DNA of 64,000 nucleotides from NCBI RefSeq assembly GCF_900104815.1, contig NZ_FNTD01000004.1, positions 3,674,501 through 3,738,500 of the forward strand, read 5' to 3'. This document shows, one piece after another, positions 24,338 through 34,401 of this stretch. The stretch comes from Streptomyces misionensis. Lineage in GTDB: Bacteria; Actinomycetota; Actinomycetes; Streptomycetales; Streptomycetaceae. A model generated the notes under the pieces. That model saw only the letters and a list, made by a program, of their open reading frames with translations. It was not told the origin of the DNA and did not search any database. Positions within the stretch are counted from its first letter, which is position 1. Each line of letters starts with the position of its first letter. A program made the position numbers and the translations under genes.

Positions 24338-24907
24338 ATGAACCACGCCCAGCTGGCCGCCCTCGGCCGGGCCCTTCGGGTGCTCGGGGAGCACGGAGAG
24401 GCGCTGGCCGCCGACACCCCCGACGGGCGGCTCCAGGAGATCAGGGCGGATCTGCGCAGGGCGCTGGATCTGCTGGAGGAGAGCGCCGGCACCAACGCGC
24501 CGGCCACCCGGTGCGCCGAGCACCCGCAGGGGCCGGTGGACGAGAGCGCGCCCGATCTGTGCCTGCTGTGCGAGACCCGGCGCCGGGCGGCCCGCCGCTC
24601 GGAGTTCCAGGGACGGCCGGGCCCGGCGCAGCCGGCGGCCTCGGCGCCCTCGCGGTACGGCGTCCGGGAGGACCGCCCGCAGCCCCAGCAGCGGTGGCTG
24701 CCGGAGCTGTGGAACGGGCAGGAGTGGCAGCTGTGCGGCACCCCCCGGCGGGACCGGCGGGAGGCCGAGGCGTATCTCGCCGCCCAGCGGCGCGGCGCGC
24801 GGCCCGCCATGGCCTACCGGCTGGTGCACGAGTTCACCGACTACGAGGTGCTGCGTGTGTGGGGGACGCCGGTGCGCGTCGACATCGAGCCGATGAACAA
24901 CCTGTAG
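24338..24907 (+). CDS. hypothetical protein
   Basis: A 189-residue protein of unknown function. The N-terminal 55 residues are predicted helical (ALGRALRVLGEHGEALAAD, LRRALDLLEESAG); a Cys pair CLLCETRRRAARR follows around residue 78, and the C-terminal third is a compact mixed region (WLPELWNGQEWQLCGTPRRDRREAEAYLAAQR, VLRVWGTPVRVDIEP). No membrane segments or signal peptide. ATG 24338 is used. It stands alone between a methyltransferase and the oxidoreductase gene. Confidence 0.65.
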   Translation: MNHAQLAALGRALRVLGEHGEALAADTPDGRLQEIRADLRRALDLLEESAGTNAPATRCAEHPQGPVDESAPDLCLLCETRRRAARRSEFQGRPGPAQPAASAPSRYGVREDRPQPQQRWLPELWNGQEWQLCGTPRRDRREAEAYLAAQRRGARPAMAYRLVHEFTDYEVLRVWGTPVRVDIEPMNNL

Positions 24908-24991
24908 CGCCCCCGCCCGGACCGCCCCCGGCCGGGGGGCATCCGCGGCCGGGGCGTCCTTCGTCGAGGGCTTCCTCGGTTGAGGGCTTCC

Positions 24992-26119
24992 TCAGCTGAG
25001 CGTCTTCAGCGACGCCGCGTCGTACGGCCGCAGCTCGTCGAAGCGACCGGCGAGCACCTTGGCCGCCCACTGCGGGTCCTGGAGCAGCGCGCGGCCGACC
25101 GCGACCATGTCGAACTCGTCGGCCTCCAGCCGGTCGAGGAGGTTGTCGATGGCCTTGACCGGGGAGCCCTCGCCGCGGAAGGCGCCGGTGAAGTCGCCGT
25201 CGAGGCCGACCGAGCCGACGGTGATGGTCTGCTTGCCGGTGAGCTTCTTGGTCCAGCCCGCGAGGTTGAGGTCGGAGCCGTCGAACTCGGGGAGCCAGTA
25301 GCGGCGGGTGGAGGCGTGGAAGACGTCGACGCCGGCCGCGGCGAGCGGGGTCAGGACGGCCTCCAGCTCCTCCGGGGTCTCGGCCAGGCGGGCGTCGTAG
25401 TTGTCGGACTTCCACTGCGAGTAGCGGAAGATCACCGGGAACTCCGGGGAGACCGCCTCGCGCACGGCGGACACGATCTCCGCCGCGAACCTGGTGCGGG
25501 CGACCGGGTCGCCGCCGTACGCGTCGGTGCGGCGGTTGGTGCGCTCCCACAGGAACTGGTCGATGAGGTAGCCGTGGGCGCCGTGCAGCTCGACGCCGTC
25601 GAAGCCGATGCGCTCGGCGGCCGCGGCGGCCTCGGCGAACGCGCCGATGACGTCGTCGAGGTCCTGCCGGGTCATCGCCTTGCCCTGGCCCTCGGTGCCG
25701 TCCAGGCGGATGCCGGAGGGGCCGATGGCGGGCGCGTCGGCGAACGGCGGCTCGCCCTGCTTGCGCACCATGCCGATGTGCCACAGCTGCGGGACGATGG
25801 TGCCGCCCGCGGCGTGCACGTCCTCGGCGACCTTCGCCCAGCCCGCGAGCTCCTGCTCGCCGGAGAACCGCGGGATCCGGTCGCTCTGCCCGGCCGACTC
25901 GTGGCCCACGTAGGTGCCCTCGGTGACGATCAGGCCGACGCCGGCGGCGGCGCGGCGCGCGTAGTACGAGCGCACGTCCTCGCCGGGGACGCCACCGGGG
26001 GAGAACATCCGGGTCATCGGCGCCATCGCGATCCGGTTGGGGACGGTGAGGCCGTTGAGGGTGACGGGGCGGGAGAGGATCTGGGCCGCGCGGGAGGCGG
26101 CGGACGTGTCGACGGTCAC
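24992..26119 (-). CDS. NADH:flavin oxidoreductase (old yellow enzyme family)
   Basis: A 375-residue FMN enzyme with the OYE TIM barrel: VPNRIAMAPMTRMF at the N-terminus, FDGVELHGAHGYLIDQFLWERTNRRTD for flavin/substrate binding, and AVGRALLQDPQWAAKVL near the C-terminus. Such enzymes reduce activated alkenes, esters of nitro compounds or similar electrophiles with NAD(P)H. The real substrate is not inferable. GTG 26119 is used because AGGAG lies 7 bases upstream. It is preceded on the same strand by groEL, with a terminator-like hairpin at 26248-26293 between them, so it probably has its own promoter. Confidence 0.9.
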   Translation of the reverse strand: MTVDTSAASRAAQILSRPVTLNGLTVPNRIAMAPMTRMFSPGGVPGEDVRSYYARRAAAGVGLIVTEGTYVGHESAGQSDRIPRFSGEQELAGWAKVAEDVHAAGGTIVPQLWHIGMVRKQGEPPFADAPAIGPSGIRLDGTEGQGKAMTRQDLDDVIGAFAEAAAAAERIGFDGVELHGAHGYLIDQFLWERTNRRTDAYGGDPVARTRFAAEIVSAVREAVSPEFPVIFRYSQWKSDNYDARLAETPEELEAVLTPLAAAGVDVFHASTRRYWLPEFDGSDLNLAGWTKKLTGKQTITVGSVGLDGDFTGAFRGEGSPVKAIDNLLDRLEADEFDMVAVGRALLQDPQWAAKVLAGRFDELRPYDAASLKTLS

Positions 26120-26247
26120 GTGGGGGACTCCTAGAGCTTCTGACCAACCGGTATGTGAACGTGCATTGTTGTAGACCCTTAAGTAAGCGGTCGCGCGACG
26201 GCCCGCATTCCCCCGTCGGCGGGCGCATGTTGTGAGCCCGGACACGC

Positions 26248-26293
26248 CCGAGGGCGGCACCCCCTGTCGTCCGACAGGAAGTGCCGCCCTCGG
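26248..26293 (-). terminator. terminator of groEL
   Basis: A long hairpin whose outer arms are 13 bases (CCGAGGGCGGCAC and its complement) and whose inner arms are CTGTCG/CGACAG around a 2-base loop. It begins 27 bases after the groEL stop codon on the minus strand and separates groEL from the oxidoreductase gene. Confidence 0.75.
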
Positions 26294-26319
26294 CAGGAAG
26301 CCCGATCGGCGAAGGCCGA

Positions 26320-28095
<1,776 letters not shown>

Positions 28096-28100
28096 CGCAA

Positions 28101-28129
28101 TGATTAGCACTCGGCATGCCCGAGTGCAA
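28101..28129 (-). promoter_or_regulatory. groEL: groEL promoter
   Basis: On the minus strand, TTGCAC (28129-28124) is followed after 17 bases by TAATCA (28106-28101), matching the vegetative sigma consensus and spacing. It lies almost entirely inside CIRCE operator 2, and the transcription start would fall at the edge of CIRCE operator 1. Confidence 0.65.
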
Positions 28130-28130
28130 G
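28104..28130. promoter_or_regulatory. CIRCE operator 2 (overlapping promoter)
   Basis: TTAGCACTC (perfect) and, nine bases later, GAGTGCAAG (7 of 9). It lies 8 bases from operator 1 and overlaps the predicted -35 and -10 boxes of groEL on the minus strand, so HrcA binding would cover the promoter. Confidence 0.8.
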
Positions 28131-28246
28131 GTGCGCCCGCGTAGCGGGCTCGTCGAGGGGTGGCGGTCGGGTGACGGGCGGGCGCAGGCGCCTGCGCGGG
28201 TACGGGCCCGCCGTCAGCCCCGGGCGAACGCACCGGCCGGACATGC

Positions 28247-28284
28247 CGCAGGGCCCGCACCTCGTGCGAGGTGCGGGCCCTGCG
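28247..28284. terminator. hairpin terminator downstream of cold-shock gene
   Basis: Sixteen-base perfect arms (CGCAGGGCCCGCACCT and complement) with a 6-base loop, starting 12 bases after the stop codon of the cold-shock gene on the minus strand. This should end its transcript before the groEL promoter region. Confidence 0.85.
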
Positions 28285-28296
28285 GTCGAGAAACGT

Positions 28297-28500
28297 TCAG
28301 GCGGTGACGCGAACCATGTCGGCCTGCGGACCCTTCTGGCCCTGCGAGATCTCGAACTCGACCCGCTGGCCCTCCTCCAGGGTGCGGTAGCCGTCCATCT
28401 GAATGGCGCTGTAGTGGACGAAGACGTCCGCACCACCGTCGACCGCGATGAAGCCGTACCCCTTCTCCGCGTTGAACCACTTGACGGTGCCCTGAGCCAT
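28297..28500 (-). CDS. cold-shock protein
   Basis: A 67-residue classical CspA-type protein containing both RNA-binding motifs, [12 protein letters not shown] and DVFVHYSAI. It binds single-stranded RNA/DNA and probably melts secondary structure. The ATG at 28500 follows GGGGAG about 9 bases upstream. Immediately 3' is a strong hairpin terminator, and the region 5' (28501-28944) is a 444-base intergenic tract that should hold its promoter and a long leader. It corresponds in position to the scoF4-type cold-shock gene near groEL2 in S. coelicolor (memory). Confidence 0.95.
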   Translation of the reverse strand: MAQGTVKWFNAEKGYGFIAVDGGADVFVHYSAIQMDGYRTLEEGQRVEFEISQGQKGPQADMVRVTA

Positions 28501-28944
28501 GCCTAACTCCCCTATTACTGGCCCTTGCACAGATCCACACTTCGCGGACCCGGGTCAGACCTCACCCCCCAATCGGTCGGGGGCGTGCGCCGGAACGCGT
28601 CGACCGCGGCTGAATGTATCTGTCCAACTGCCGTCTGCAACAGGTCAATTGGACGAGAATTCTGGACGCGACCGATCCGGAATGTGGGGAGAATTCACCA
28701 GAGTTCAGGGCAAGTCGGGCCCCTGAAAACAACACAAAAGCCGCGGAAAACCCGTGCACTTTGGCTACTTCTTATCGGGCTCGCGGTGAGGAATCGAGGG
28801 CTTCCCCTCGGTGATCCGGGGCGTGTTCCCCAACTGTACCGCGCTCAATCACACAGAATTGCCCCCTCCGCTTCTCTCACGGAGAGGGCAATCCGATGAA
28901 CCTTCCGTAACCGTCCTTACCGAAGGTAATGATCGGTCATTCGG
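28501..28944. other. 444-base intergenic region between cold-shock and CysO-like genes
   Basis: No convincing gene is seen here. The left part should hold the cold-shock promoter on the minus strand: a TTGACC at 28648-28643 with a plausible -10 about 18-20 bases further on (weak match), which would give a leader of more than 100 bases. The right part holds the thrC operon terminator at 28858-28892. Base composition is more AT-rich than in the genes. Confidence 0.4.
28858..28892 (-). terminator. terminator of thrC operon
   Basis: Thirteen-base arms with one mismatch (ATTGCCCCCTCCG against CGGAGAGGGCAAT) and a 9-base loop, about 53 bases after the stop codon of the CysO-like gene on the minus strand. 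Confidence 0.75.
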
Positions 28945-29223
28945 TCAGCAGCCGCCGGCGACCGCCGGGATGATCGAGATGCCCGCGCCGTCCGGGGTGA
29001 CGGTCTGCAGGCCCTGCTCGAAGCGGACGTCGTCGTCGTTGACGTAGACGTTCACGAACCGGCGCAGCTTGCCCTGGTCGTCCAGGACGCGGGCGGCGAT
29101 CCCGGTGTGGTTCTTCTCCAGGTCCTCGATGACCTCGGCGAGGGTGGCGCCCTCGGCGGCGACCTCGGCCCGGCCGCCGGTGTAGGTGCGCAGGATGGTG
29201 GGGATGCGAACGGTCACGCTCAT
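28945..29223 (-). CDS. ThiS/MoaD-family sulfur carrier protein (CysO-like), C-terminal GGC
   Basis: A 92-residue ubiquitin-fold protein very like the sulfur carrier CysO of mycobacteria: it starts SVTVRIPTILRTYTGGRAEV and ends SIIPAVAGGC. In such carriers the terminal Gly-Gly is adenylated and converted to thiocarboxylate, which then donates sulfur. Here there is an extra Cys after Gly-Gly, so the protein would need trimming before activation, as known for some GGC-type carriers. It overlaps the thrC stop by ATGA and is cotranscribed with it, unlike the mec-cysO-cysM arrangement. Its partner is unknown; it could serve cysteine, methionine or another sulfur pathway. Confidence 0.88.
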   Translation of the reverse strand: MSVTVRIPTILRTYTGGRAEVAAEGATLAEVIEDLEKNHTGIAARVLDDQGKLRRFVNVYVNDDDVRFEQGLQTVTPDGAGISIIPAVAGGC

Positions 29224-30503
29224 GCGAGGCCAGCCTCTCGGAAGGAGTCCAGGGTCGGGCGGATGGTGGCGGTCAGGCCGGTGCCGGCCACCGCGTCGAG
29301 GGTCTTCAGACCGTCGCCGGTGTTGAGGACGACGGTGGTCTTCGCCGGGTCGAGGATCCCGCTGTCGATCAACTTCTTCGTCACGCCGACGGTCACGCCG
29401 CCCGCGGTCTCGGCGAAGATGCCCTCGGTCCGGGCCAGCAGCTTGATCGCGGCGACGACCTGCTCGTCCGTGACGTCCTCCACGGCGCCGCCGGTGCGCC
29501 GGGCGATGTCCAGGACGTAGGGCCCGTCGGCCGGGTTGCCGATGGCGAGCGACTTGGCGATGGTGTCCGGCTTCTGCGGCCGCACCACGTCGTGGCCCGC
29601 CTTGAAGGCGGTCGACACCGGCGAGCAGCCCTCGGCCTGGGCGCCGAAGATCTTGTACGGCCGGTCCTCCACGAGCCCCAGCCTGATCAGCTCCTGGAGC
29701 CCCTTGTCGATCTTGGTGAGCTGGGAGCCGGAGGCGATCGGGACCACGATCTGGTCGGGCAGCCGCCAGCCGAGCTGCTCGCAGATCTCGTACGCCAGGG
29801 TCTTGGAGCCCTCCGCGTAGTAGGGGCGCAGATTGACGTTGACGAAGCCCCAGCCCTCGCCGGCCGGGTCGCCGATCAGCTCGGAGCAGAAGCGGTTCAC
29901 GTCGTCGTAGTTGCCCTCGATGCCGACCAGCTCGCCGCCGTAGACCGCGGCCATGACGACCTTGCCCTGCTCCAGGTCGTGCGGGATGAACACGCAGGAG
30001 CGCAGGCCGGCGCGGGCGGCGGCGGCGCCGACGGCGCCGGCCAGGTTGCCGGTGGAGGAGCAGGACAGGGTGGTGAAGCCGAAGGCGCGCGCGGCCTCCA
30101 GTGCCTGGGCGACCACCCGGTCCTTGAAGGAGTGGGTCGGGTTGCCGGAGTCGTCCTTGACGTACAGGCCGCCGGTGACGCCGAGTTCGCGGGCGAGGTT
30201 GTCGGCCTTGACGAGCTTGGTCCAGCCGGGGTTGATGTTCGGCTTGTCGGCCACGTCCGCCGGGACGGGCAGCAGCGGGGCGTAGCGCCAGATGTTGGCG
30301 GGGCCGCTTTCGATGCGCGCCCGCAGTTCCTCGGTGTCGTAGCCGGAGAAGTCGTAGGCGATCTCCAGCGGCCCGAAACACTCCTCGCAGGCGAAGACCG
30401 GGCCGAGCGGGACACGGTGGCCGCATTCCCGACAGCTCAGGGCGGCGGCGGGGCCGAGGTCGACGGTGGAACTGCCGGTGGAGGCAACTGTCTGCACAGC
30501 CAT
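29220..30503 (-). CDS. thrC: threonine synthase
   Basis: Converts O-phosphohomoserine to threonine with PLP. The 427-residue protein has an N-terminal four-Cys motif (SCRECGHR and ACEECFGP), a feature of many actinobacterial ThrC proteins, then the PLP-Lys127 in NPTHSFKDRV, the glycine-rich phosphate loop SSTGNLAGAVGA and the conserved VVLNTGDGLKT. ATG 30503 is the start. A SAM riboswitch (30524-30664) precedes it, so the gene is probably controlled by S-adenosylmethionine. It is the first gene of an operon with the CysO-like carrier. Confidence 0.95.
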   Translation of the reverse strand: MAVQTVASTGSSTVDLGPAAALSCRECGHRVPLGPVFACEECFGPLEIAYDFSGYDTEELRARIESGPANIWRYAPLLPVPADVADKPNINPGWTKLVKADNLARELGVTGGLYVKDDSGNPTHSFKDRVVAQALEAARAFGFTTLSCSSTGNLAGAVGAAAARAGLRSCVFIPHDLEQGKVVMAAVYGGELVGIEGNYDDVNRFCSELIGDPAGEGWGFVNVNLRPYYAEGSKTLAYEICEQLGWRLPDQIVVPIASGSQLTKIDKGLQELIRLGLVEDRPYKIFGAQAEGCSPVSTAFKAGHDVVRPQKPDTIAKSLAIGNPADGPYVLDIARRTGGAVEDVTDEQVVAAIKLLARTEGIFAETAGGVTVGVTKKLIDSGILDPAKTTVVLNTGDGLKTLDAVAGTGLTATIRPTLDSFREAGLA

Positions 30504-30523
30504 GGGAGGCGAGGCCCTTTCTC

Positions 30524-30664
30524 CTCATCTTCCTCGCGACGCATCTCGCCGCGAGACGGATTTGGCACCTTCCCTAGCCGGGAGCCTCGCTGTTCGAAGA
30601 ACGAGACCGGCTGGAGGGTTGCCGGGGCTTCATCGGGCCGTGTCCCTCTGCCCCTCTGGATGAG
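30524..30664 (-). ncRNA. SAM riboswitch (S-box type) upstream of thrC
   Basis: On the minus strand the leader has the canonical aptamer elements in order: CTCATCCAGAGGGGCAGAGG, then GGCCC and GATGAAGCCCCGGCAACC, and later GGAAGGTGCCAAATCC. The closing P1 stem can pair CTCATC at the 5' end with GATGAG near 30529-30524. P1's 3' strand adjoins the ribosome-binding region (GAGGAGAAAGGG), and the thrC ATG follows 20 bases later, so SAM binding probably hides the site and reduces translation. The assignment to S-box/SAM-I rather than SAM-IV would need a covariance model. Confidence 0.88.
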
Positions 30665-30809
30665 CGGTATTCGGTTGTGTATGCGGTTGTCGGCGCGCGT
30701 GGACCCCCGACATGCGATGGTCATCGGCGTTGTTCAAGACTGTAACCGAAGGCCTGGACAGTTGAGATAGTCGTCCGTACCGCGAGACAACCGTGAGGAG
30801 CCCGGGACC

Positions 30810-31754
30810 GTGCTGGAAGAAGTCGAGCGCTGGCTGAGCGACCGCTCCTGGTCCGTGCACGATCGGCCGATGCACCAGCTCCTGGCGGCCAAGCAGCGCA
30901 CCGGCCAGGCGGTCAGCGTGGTCCTGCCCGCGCTCAACGAGGAGGAGACCGTCGGCGAGATCGTCGCCGTGATCCGGCGCGAGCTGGTGGAGCGGGTCCC
31001 GCTGGTCGACGAGGTGCTGGTGATCGACTCCGGGTCCACCGACCGCACCTCCGAGGTGGCGGCCGCGGCGGGCGCGCGGGTGGTGCACCGCGACGCGATC
31101 CTGCCCCGGATACCCGCCGTACCGGGCAAGGGCGAGGTGCTGTGGCGCTCGCTGCTCGTCGCCGGCGGGGACGTCGTCTGCTTCGTCGACGCGGACCTGC
31201 GGGAGTTCTCGGCCGACTTCGTCACCGGGATCGTCGGCCCGCTGCTCACCGAACCGGACGTGCAGCTGGTCAAGGCGATGTACGACCGGCCGCTCGCCGG
31301 GTCGGCGGGGCAGGGCGGCCGGGTCACCGAGCTGATGGCGCGCCCGCTGCTGAACATGCACTGGCCGCAGCTGGCCGGGTTCGTGCAACCGCTGGGCGGG
31401 GAGTACGCGGCCCGGCGCTCGCTGCTGGAGCGGCTGCCGTTCCCGGTGGGGTACGGGGTGGAGCTGGGCATGCTGGTGGACGCGCTGCACCTGGTGGGCC
31501 TGGACGCGCTGGCCCAGGTGGACGTGGGGGTGCGCAAGCACCGGCACCAGGACGGGCAGGCGCTCGGCCGGATGGCGGCGGCCATCTACCGCACCGCCCA
31601 GCTGCGGCTGGCCCGGGGCCATCTGGTGCGGCCCTCGCTCACCCAGTTCGAGCGGGGGGTGGCGGGCTTCGAGCCGCGCACCTACTCGGTGGACACCGAG
31701 GAGCGCCCGCCGATGACCGAGATCGCCGAGTACGCCCACCGCCGGGTGGCGTGA
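30810..31754 (+). CDS. gpgS: glucosyl-3-phosphoglycerate synthase
   Basis: A 314-residue GT-A family (GT81-like) glycosyltransferase that joins glucose from NDP-glucose to D-3-phosphoglycerate, a step toward glucosylglycerate or methylglucose polysaccharides. Features are VSVVLPALNEEETVGE for nucleotide binding, VIDSGSTDRTSEVAA, the metal-binding DADLREF, and LGGEYAARRSLLE with VELGMLVD. GTG 30810 follows GAGGAG. The gene is divergent from thrC across about 300 bases that contain the SAM riboswitch, and the trehalose synthase gene follows 83 bases downstream. Confidence 0.88.
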   Translation: MLEEVERWLSDRSWSVHDRPMHQLLAAKQRTGQAVSVVLPALNEEETVGEIVAVIRRELVERVPLVDEVLVIDSGSTDRTSEVAAAAGARVVHRDAILPRIPAVPGKGEVLWRSLLVAGGDVVCFVDADLREFSADFVTGIVGPLLTEPDVQLVKAMYDRPLAGSAGQGGRVTELMARPLLNMHWPQLAGFVQPLGGEYAARRSLLERLPFPVGYGVELGMLVDALHLVGLDALAQVDVGVRKHRHQDGQALGRMAAAIYRTAQLRLARGHLVRPSLTQFERGVAGFEPRTYSVDTEERPPMTEIAEYAHRRVA

Positions 31755-31837
31755 AACCGGAGGTACGGCTGTTCAGGGCCGCTTTCGGGGACGGTCCGTA
31801 CGTTTGAGTGTTTCCGGGCCGGGCTAGGTTGAGGACC

Positions 31838-33265
31838 ATGGCTTCCACGCACGGTGCTGAGGTGCTGGTCGCGTCCAATCGCGGCCCGGTTTCGTACACG
31901 GTCGGCGAGGACGGGGCGCTGCGTCCCAGGCGGGGCGGCGGCGGTCTGGTCTCGGGCCTTTCGGCCATCGGGCCGGAGGCGAACGCGGTGTGGGTGTGCG
32001 CCGCGCTGGGCGACGGCGACCGGGCGGCCGCCCGGCGCGCGGACGGCGGGCTGCTGCCGGTCGCGGACACCGGCGGGCAGCGGGTGCGGATGCTGGACAT
32101 CGACGCGGAGGTCTTCGCCGACGCGTACAACGGCATCGCCAACTCGGTGCTCTGGTTCGTGCACCACATGCTCTACCAGACGCCGCTGGAGCCCGTCTTC
32201 GACGCCGGGTTCCGGCGGCAGTGGGCGGCGTACGAGGCCTACAACCGGGCGTTCGCCGAGGCGCTGGCCCAGGAGGCGGCCGAGGGTGCGGCGGTGCTGA
32301 TCCAGGACTACCACCTGGCGCTCGCCCCGCGGATGCTCCGCCGGCTCCGCCCCGACCTGCGCATCGGCCACTTCTCGCACACGCCGTGGGCCCCGGCGGA
32401 GTACTTCCGGCTGCTGCCGGACGACATCGCGGCCGAGCTGCTGACCGGCATCCTGGGCGCGGACCGGGCGGCGTTCCTCACGCGGCGGTGGGCGGACGCG
32501 TTCACCGAGTGCTGCCACGCGGTGCTCGGGCCCGGGATTCCCACCGGCACCCGGATCGGGGTGCACGGGCTCGGCGCGGACGCCGACTTCCTGCGCGCGC
32601 GGTCGCACGAGGCGGACGTGGACGAGCGGATGGCGGCGCTGCGGGCGGAGATCGGCGAGGGCCGCCGGACGATCGTCCGGGTGGACCGCACCGAGCTGTC
32701 CAAGAACATCGTGCGCGGGCTGCTGGCGTACCGGCAGCTGCTGGACGCGCACCCCGAGTGGCGCGAGCGGGTCGTCCATGTGGCGTTCGCGTACCCGTCC
32801 CGGCAGGACCTGGCCGTCTACCGGGAGTACACGCAACAGGTGCGACGGGTCGCCGAGGAGATCAACGAGCGCTACGGCACGGACGGTTGGACGCCGGTGG
32901 TGCTCCATGTGAAGGACGACTTCGCCCGCTCGCTGGCCGCGTACCGGCTCGCCGACGTGGCCCTGGTCAACCCCATCCGGGACGGCATGAACCTGGTCGC
33001 CAAGGAGGTGCCGGTCGTCTCCGACGAGGGCTGTGCGCTGGTGCTGTCCCGGGAGGCGGGGGCGTACGCGGAGCTGGGCGAGGACGCGCTGGTGGTGAAC
33101 CCGTACGACATCACGGGCACGGCGCAGGCGCTGCACGCGGCGCTGAGCATGCCGGCCGGTGAGCGGGCGGAGCGGTCGAAGCGGCTGGCCGCGGCGGCCA
33201 CGGCGCTGCCGCCGGCCCAGTGGTTCCTGGACCAGCTGCACGCCCTGACGGATCAGTCGAGCTGA
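31838..33265 (+). CDS. otsA: trehalose-6-phosphate synthase
   Basis: GT20 glycosyltransferase that makes trehalose-6-phosphate from UDP/GDP-glucose and glucose-6-phosphate. The 475-residue protein has the OtsA signature [10 protein letters not shown] at the N-terminus, VHGLGAD and the C-terminal [21 protein letters not shown] that holds nucleotide-sugar and phosphate-binding residues. ATG 31838 follows TTGAGGA. Its 3' end overlaps that of the convergent otsB gene by 13 bases, so the pathway's two enzymes lie in a tail-to-tail pair. The gene probably supports trehalose accumulation in stress and in spores. Confidence 0.95.
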   Translation: MASTHGAEVLVASNRGPVSYTVGEDGALRPRRGGGGLVSGLSAIGPEANAVWVCAALGDGDRAAARRADGGLLPVADTGGQRVRMLDIDAEVFADAYNGIANSVLWFVHHMLYQTPLEPVFDAGFRRQWAAYEAYNRAFAEALAQEAAEGAAVLIQDYHLALAPRMLRRLRPDLRIGHFSHTPWAPAEYFRLLPDDIAAELLTGILGADRAAFLTRRWADAFTECCHAVLGPGIPTGTRIGVHGLGADADFLRARSHEADVDERMAALRAEIGEGRRTIVRVDRTELSKNIVRGLLAYRQLLDAHPEWRERVVHVAFAYPSRQDLAVYREYTQQVRRVAEEINERYGTDGWTPVVLHVKDDFARSLAAYRLADVALVNPIRDGMNLVAKEVPVVSDEGCALVLSREAGAYAELGEDALVVNPYDITGTAQALHAALSMPAGERAERSKRLAAAATALPPAQWFLDQLHALTDQSS

Positions 33266-34086
33266 TCCGCCAGCGCCCCGAGGAGCCGTACGACGCCCTC
33301 GGGGCCGTCGACCACCAGGTCGGCCCTCTCGGCCAGTTCGGCGACCTCCGAGCTGCCGCTGCACACCAGCAGGCCGGGCAGGCCCTCGGAGCGGAGCTTC
33401 TCGATGGCGGCGAAGGCGGGGAGGTCGCCGAGGTCGTCGCCGGCGTAGAGGACGGACTCGGCGCCGGTCTCGCGGACGTACTCGCTCAGGGCGACGCCCT
33501 TGTCCATGCCGGGCGGGCGCAGTTCCAGCACCATCCGGCCGGGCTCGACGATCAGTCCGTGCCGGGTGGCGAGGTCGGTGAGGGGCCCGCGCAGCGCCTC
33601 GTAGGCGGCCTCCGGGTCCGCGGCGCGGCGGGTGTGCACCGCGACCGCGCGGCCCTTCTCCTCGATCCACGTGCCCTGCCAGGCGCCGGCCCGGTCGAGG
33701 ACGCCGGGCAGTTCGGCGCGGACGGCGGCGACGCCGGGGTGCGGGGCGGGGGCGGAGACGGTGCCGGTGACGGCGTCCCAGCGCTCGGCGCCGTAGTGCC
33801 CGAGGACGGTGAGGTGGGCGAGGCCCGGGACGCCGGCGAAGCCGCCGTGGCGGACCGCTACGCCCGCGGGGCGGCCGGTGATCACGGCGACGTGGGCGAC
33901 CTTGGGGGCGAGGGCGGCGAGCGCGGGGACGGCGTCCGGGTGGGCGCGGGCCTGTTCGGGATCGGCGACGATGGGGGCGAGGGTGCCGTCGAAGTCCAGG
34001 CCGATCACCGCGGTGCGGGGCTTGGCCAGCAACGCGGCCAGCCCGTCCCGGCCGGCCTGGGTGGCTGGGGTCGGCAGAGGGTCCAT
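33253..34086 (-). CDS. otsB: trehalose-6-phosphate phosphatase
   Basis: HAD-superfamily phosphatase that removes phosphate from trehalose-6-phosphate. The 277-residue protein has motif I IGLDFDGTLAPIV, motif II around VITGRPAG, and motif IV YAGDDLGDLPAF with metal-binding Asp residues; the C2-type cap inserted in between is typical of OtsB. ATG 34086 starts the gene. It is convergent with otsA and the two 3' ends overlap. Confidence 0.93.
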   Translation of the reverse strand: MDPLPTPATQAGRDGLAALLAKPRTAVIGLDFDGTLAPIVADPEQARAHPDAVPALAALAPKVAHVAVITGRPAGVAVRHGGFAGVPGLAHLTVLGHYGAERWDAVTGTVSAPAPHPGVAAVRAELPGVLDRAGAWQGTWIEEKGRAVAVHTRRAADPEAAYEALRGPLTDLATRHGLIVEPGRMVLELRPPGMDKGVALSEYVRETGAESVLYAGDDLGDLPAFAAIEKLRSEGLPGLLVCSGSSEVAELAERADLVVDGPEGVVRLLGALADQLD

Positions 34087-34162
34087 GTACCGACACTATC
34101 CAGCGGGGGCCGCCATCACTCCTGGGGCGTCCTCCCCGCGTGACCGGCGGGTGCCGGCCGGC

Positions 34163-34387
34163 TCAGCGTTCCGCTCGGTGGGTGTCGCGGATCCGGCGCA
34201 GCCGGTTGACCGTGACCGGGTCGTGGGCGAGGGCGCGTTCGTCGTCCAGGAGGGCGTTGAGGAGCTGGTAGTAGCGGACCGGGGAGAGGTGGAGCTGCTC
34301 GCGGATGGCGCGTTCCTTGGCGCCGGGGCCCGTGAAGCCCCGGCGTTCCAGCGCGAGGATGGCCCGCTCGCGGTCGCCCAGTTCCAT
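34163..34387 (-). CDS. DUF3263 domain protein
   Basis: A 74-residue protein with the DUF3263 pattern (GDRERAILALERRGFTGPGAKERAIREQLHLSPVRYYQLLNALLDD), which looks like a helix-turn-helix-type small DNA-associated domain. Conserved in actinobacteria; no function known. It lies 15 bases after the stop of the sugar-binding lipoprotein gene on the same strand and may be cotranscribed with it. Confidence 0.85.
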   Translation of the reverse strand: MELGDRERAILALERRGFTGPGAKERAIREQLHLSPVRYYQLLNALLDDERALAHDPVTVNRLRRIRDTHRAER

Positions 34388-34401
34388 ACCGGAACCGTAG
34401 C

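Noticed and set aside
24338..24907. A zinc-ribbon assignment for the hypothetical protein
   Set aside because: Only one clear CxxC-type pair (CLLC) is present; the second ligand pair is not evident.
28501..28944. Several short open frames in the intergenic tract between the cold-shock and CysO-like genes
   Set aside because: They overlap each other, lack third-position GC bias, and cross the terminator at 28858.
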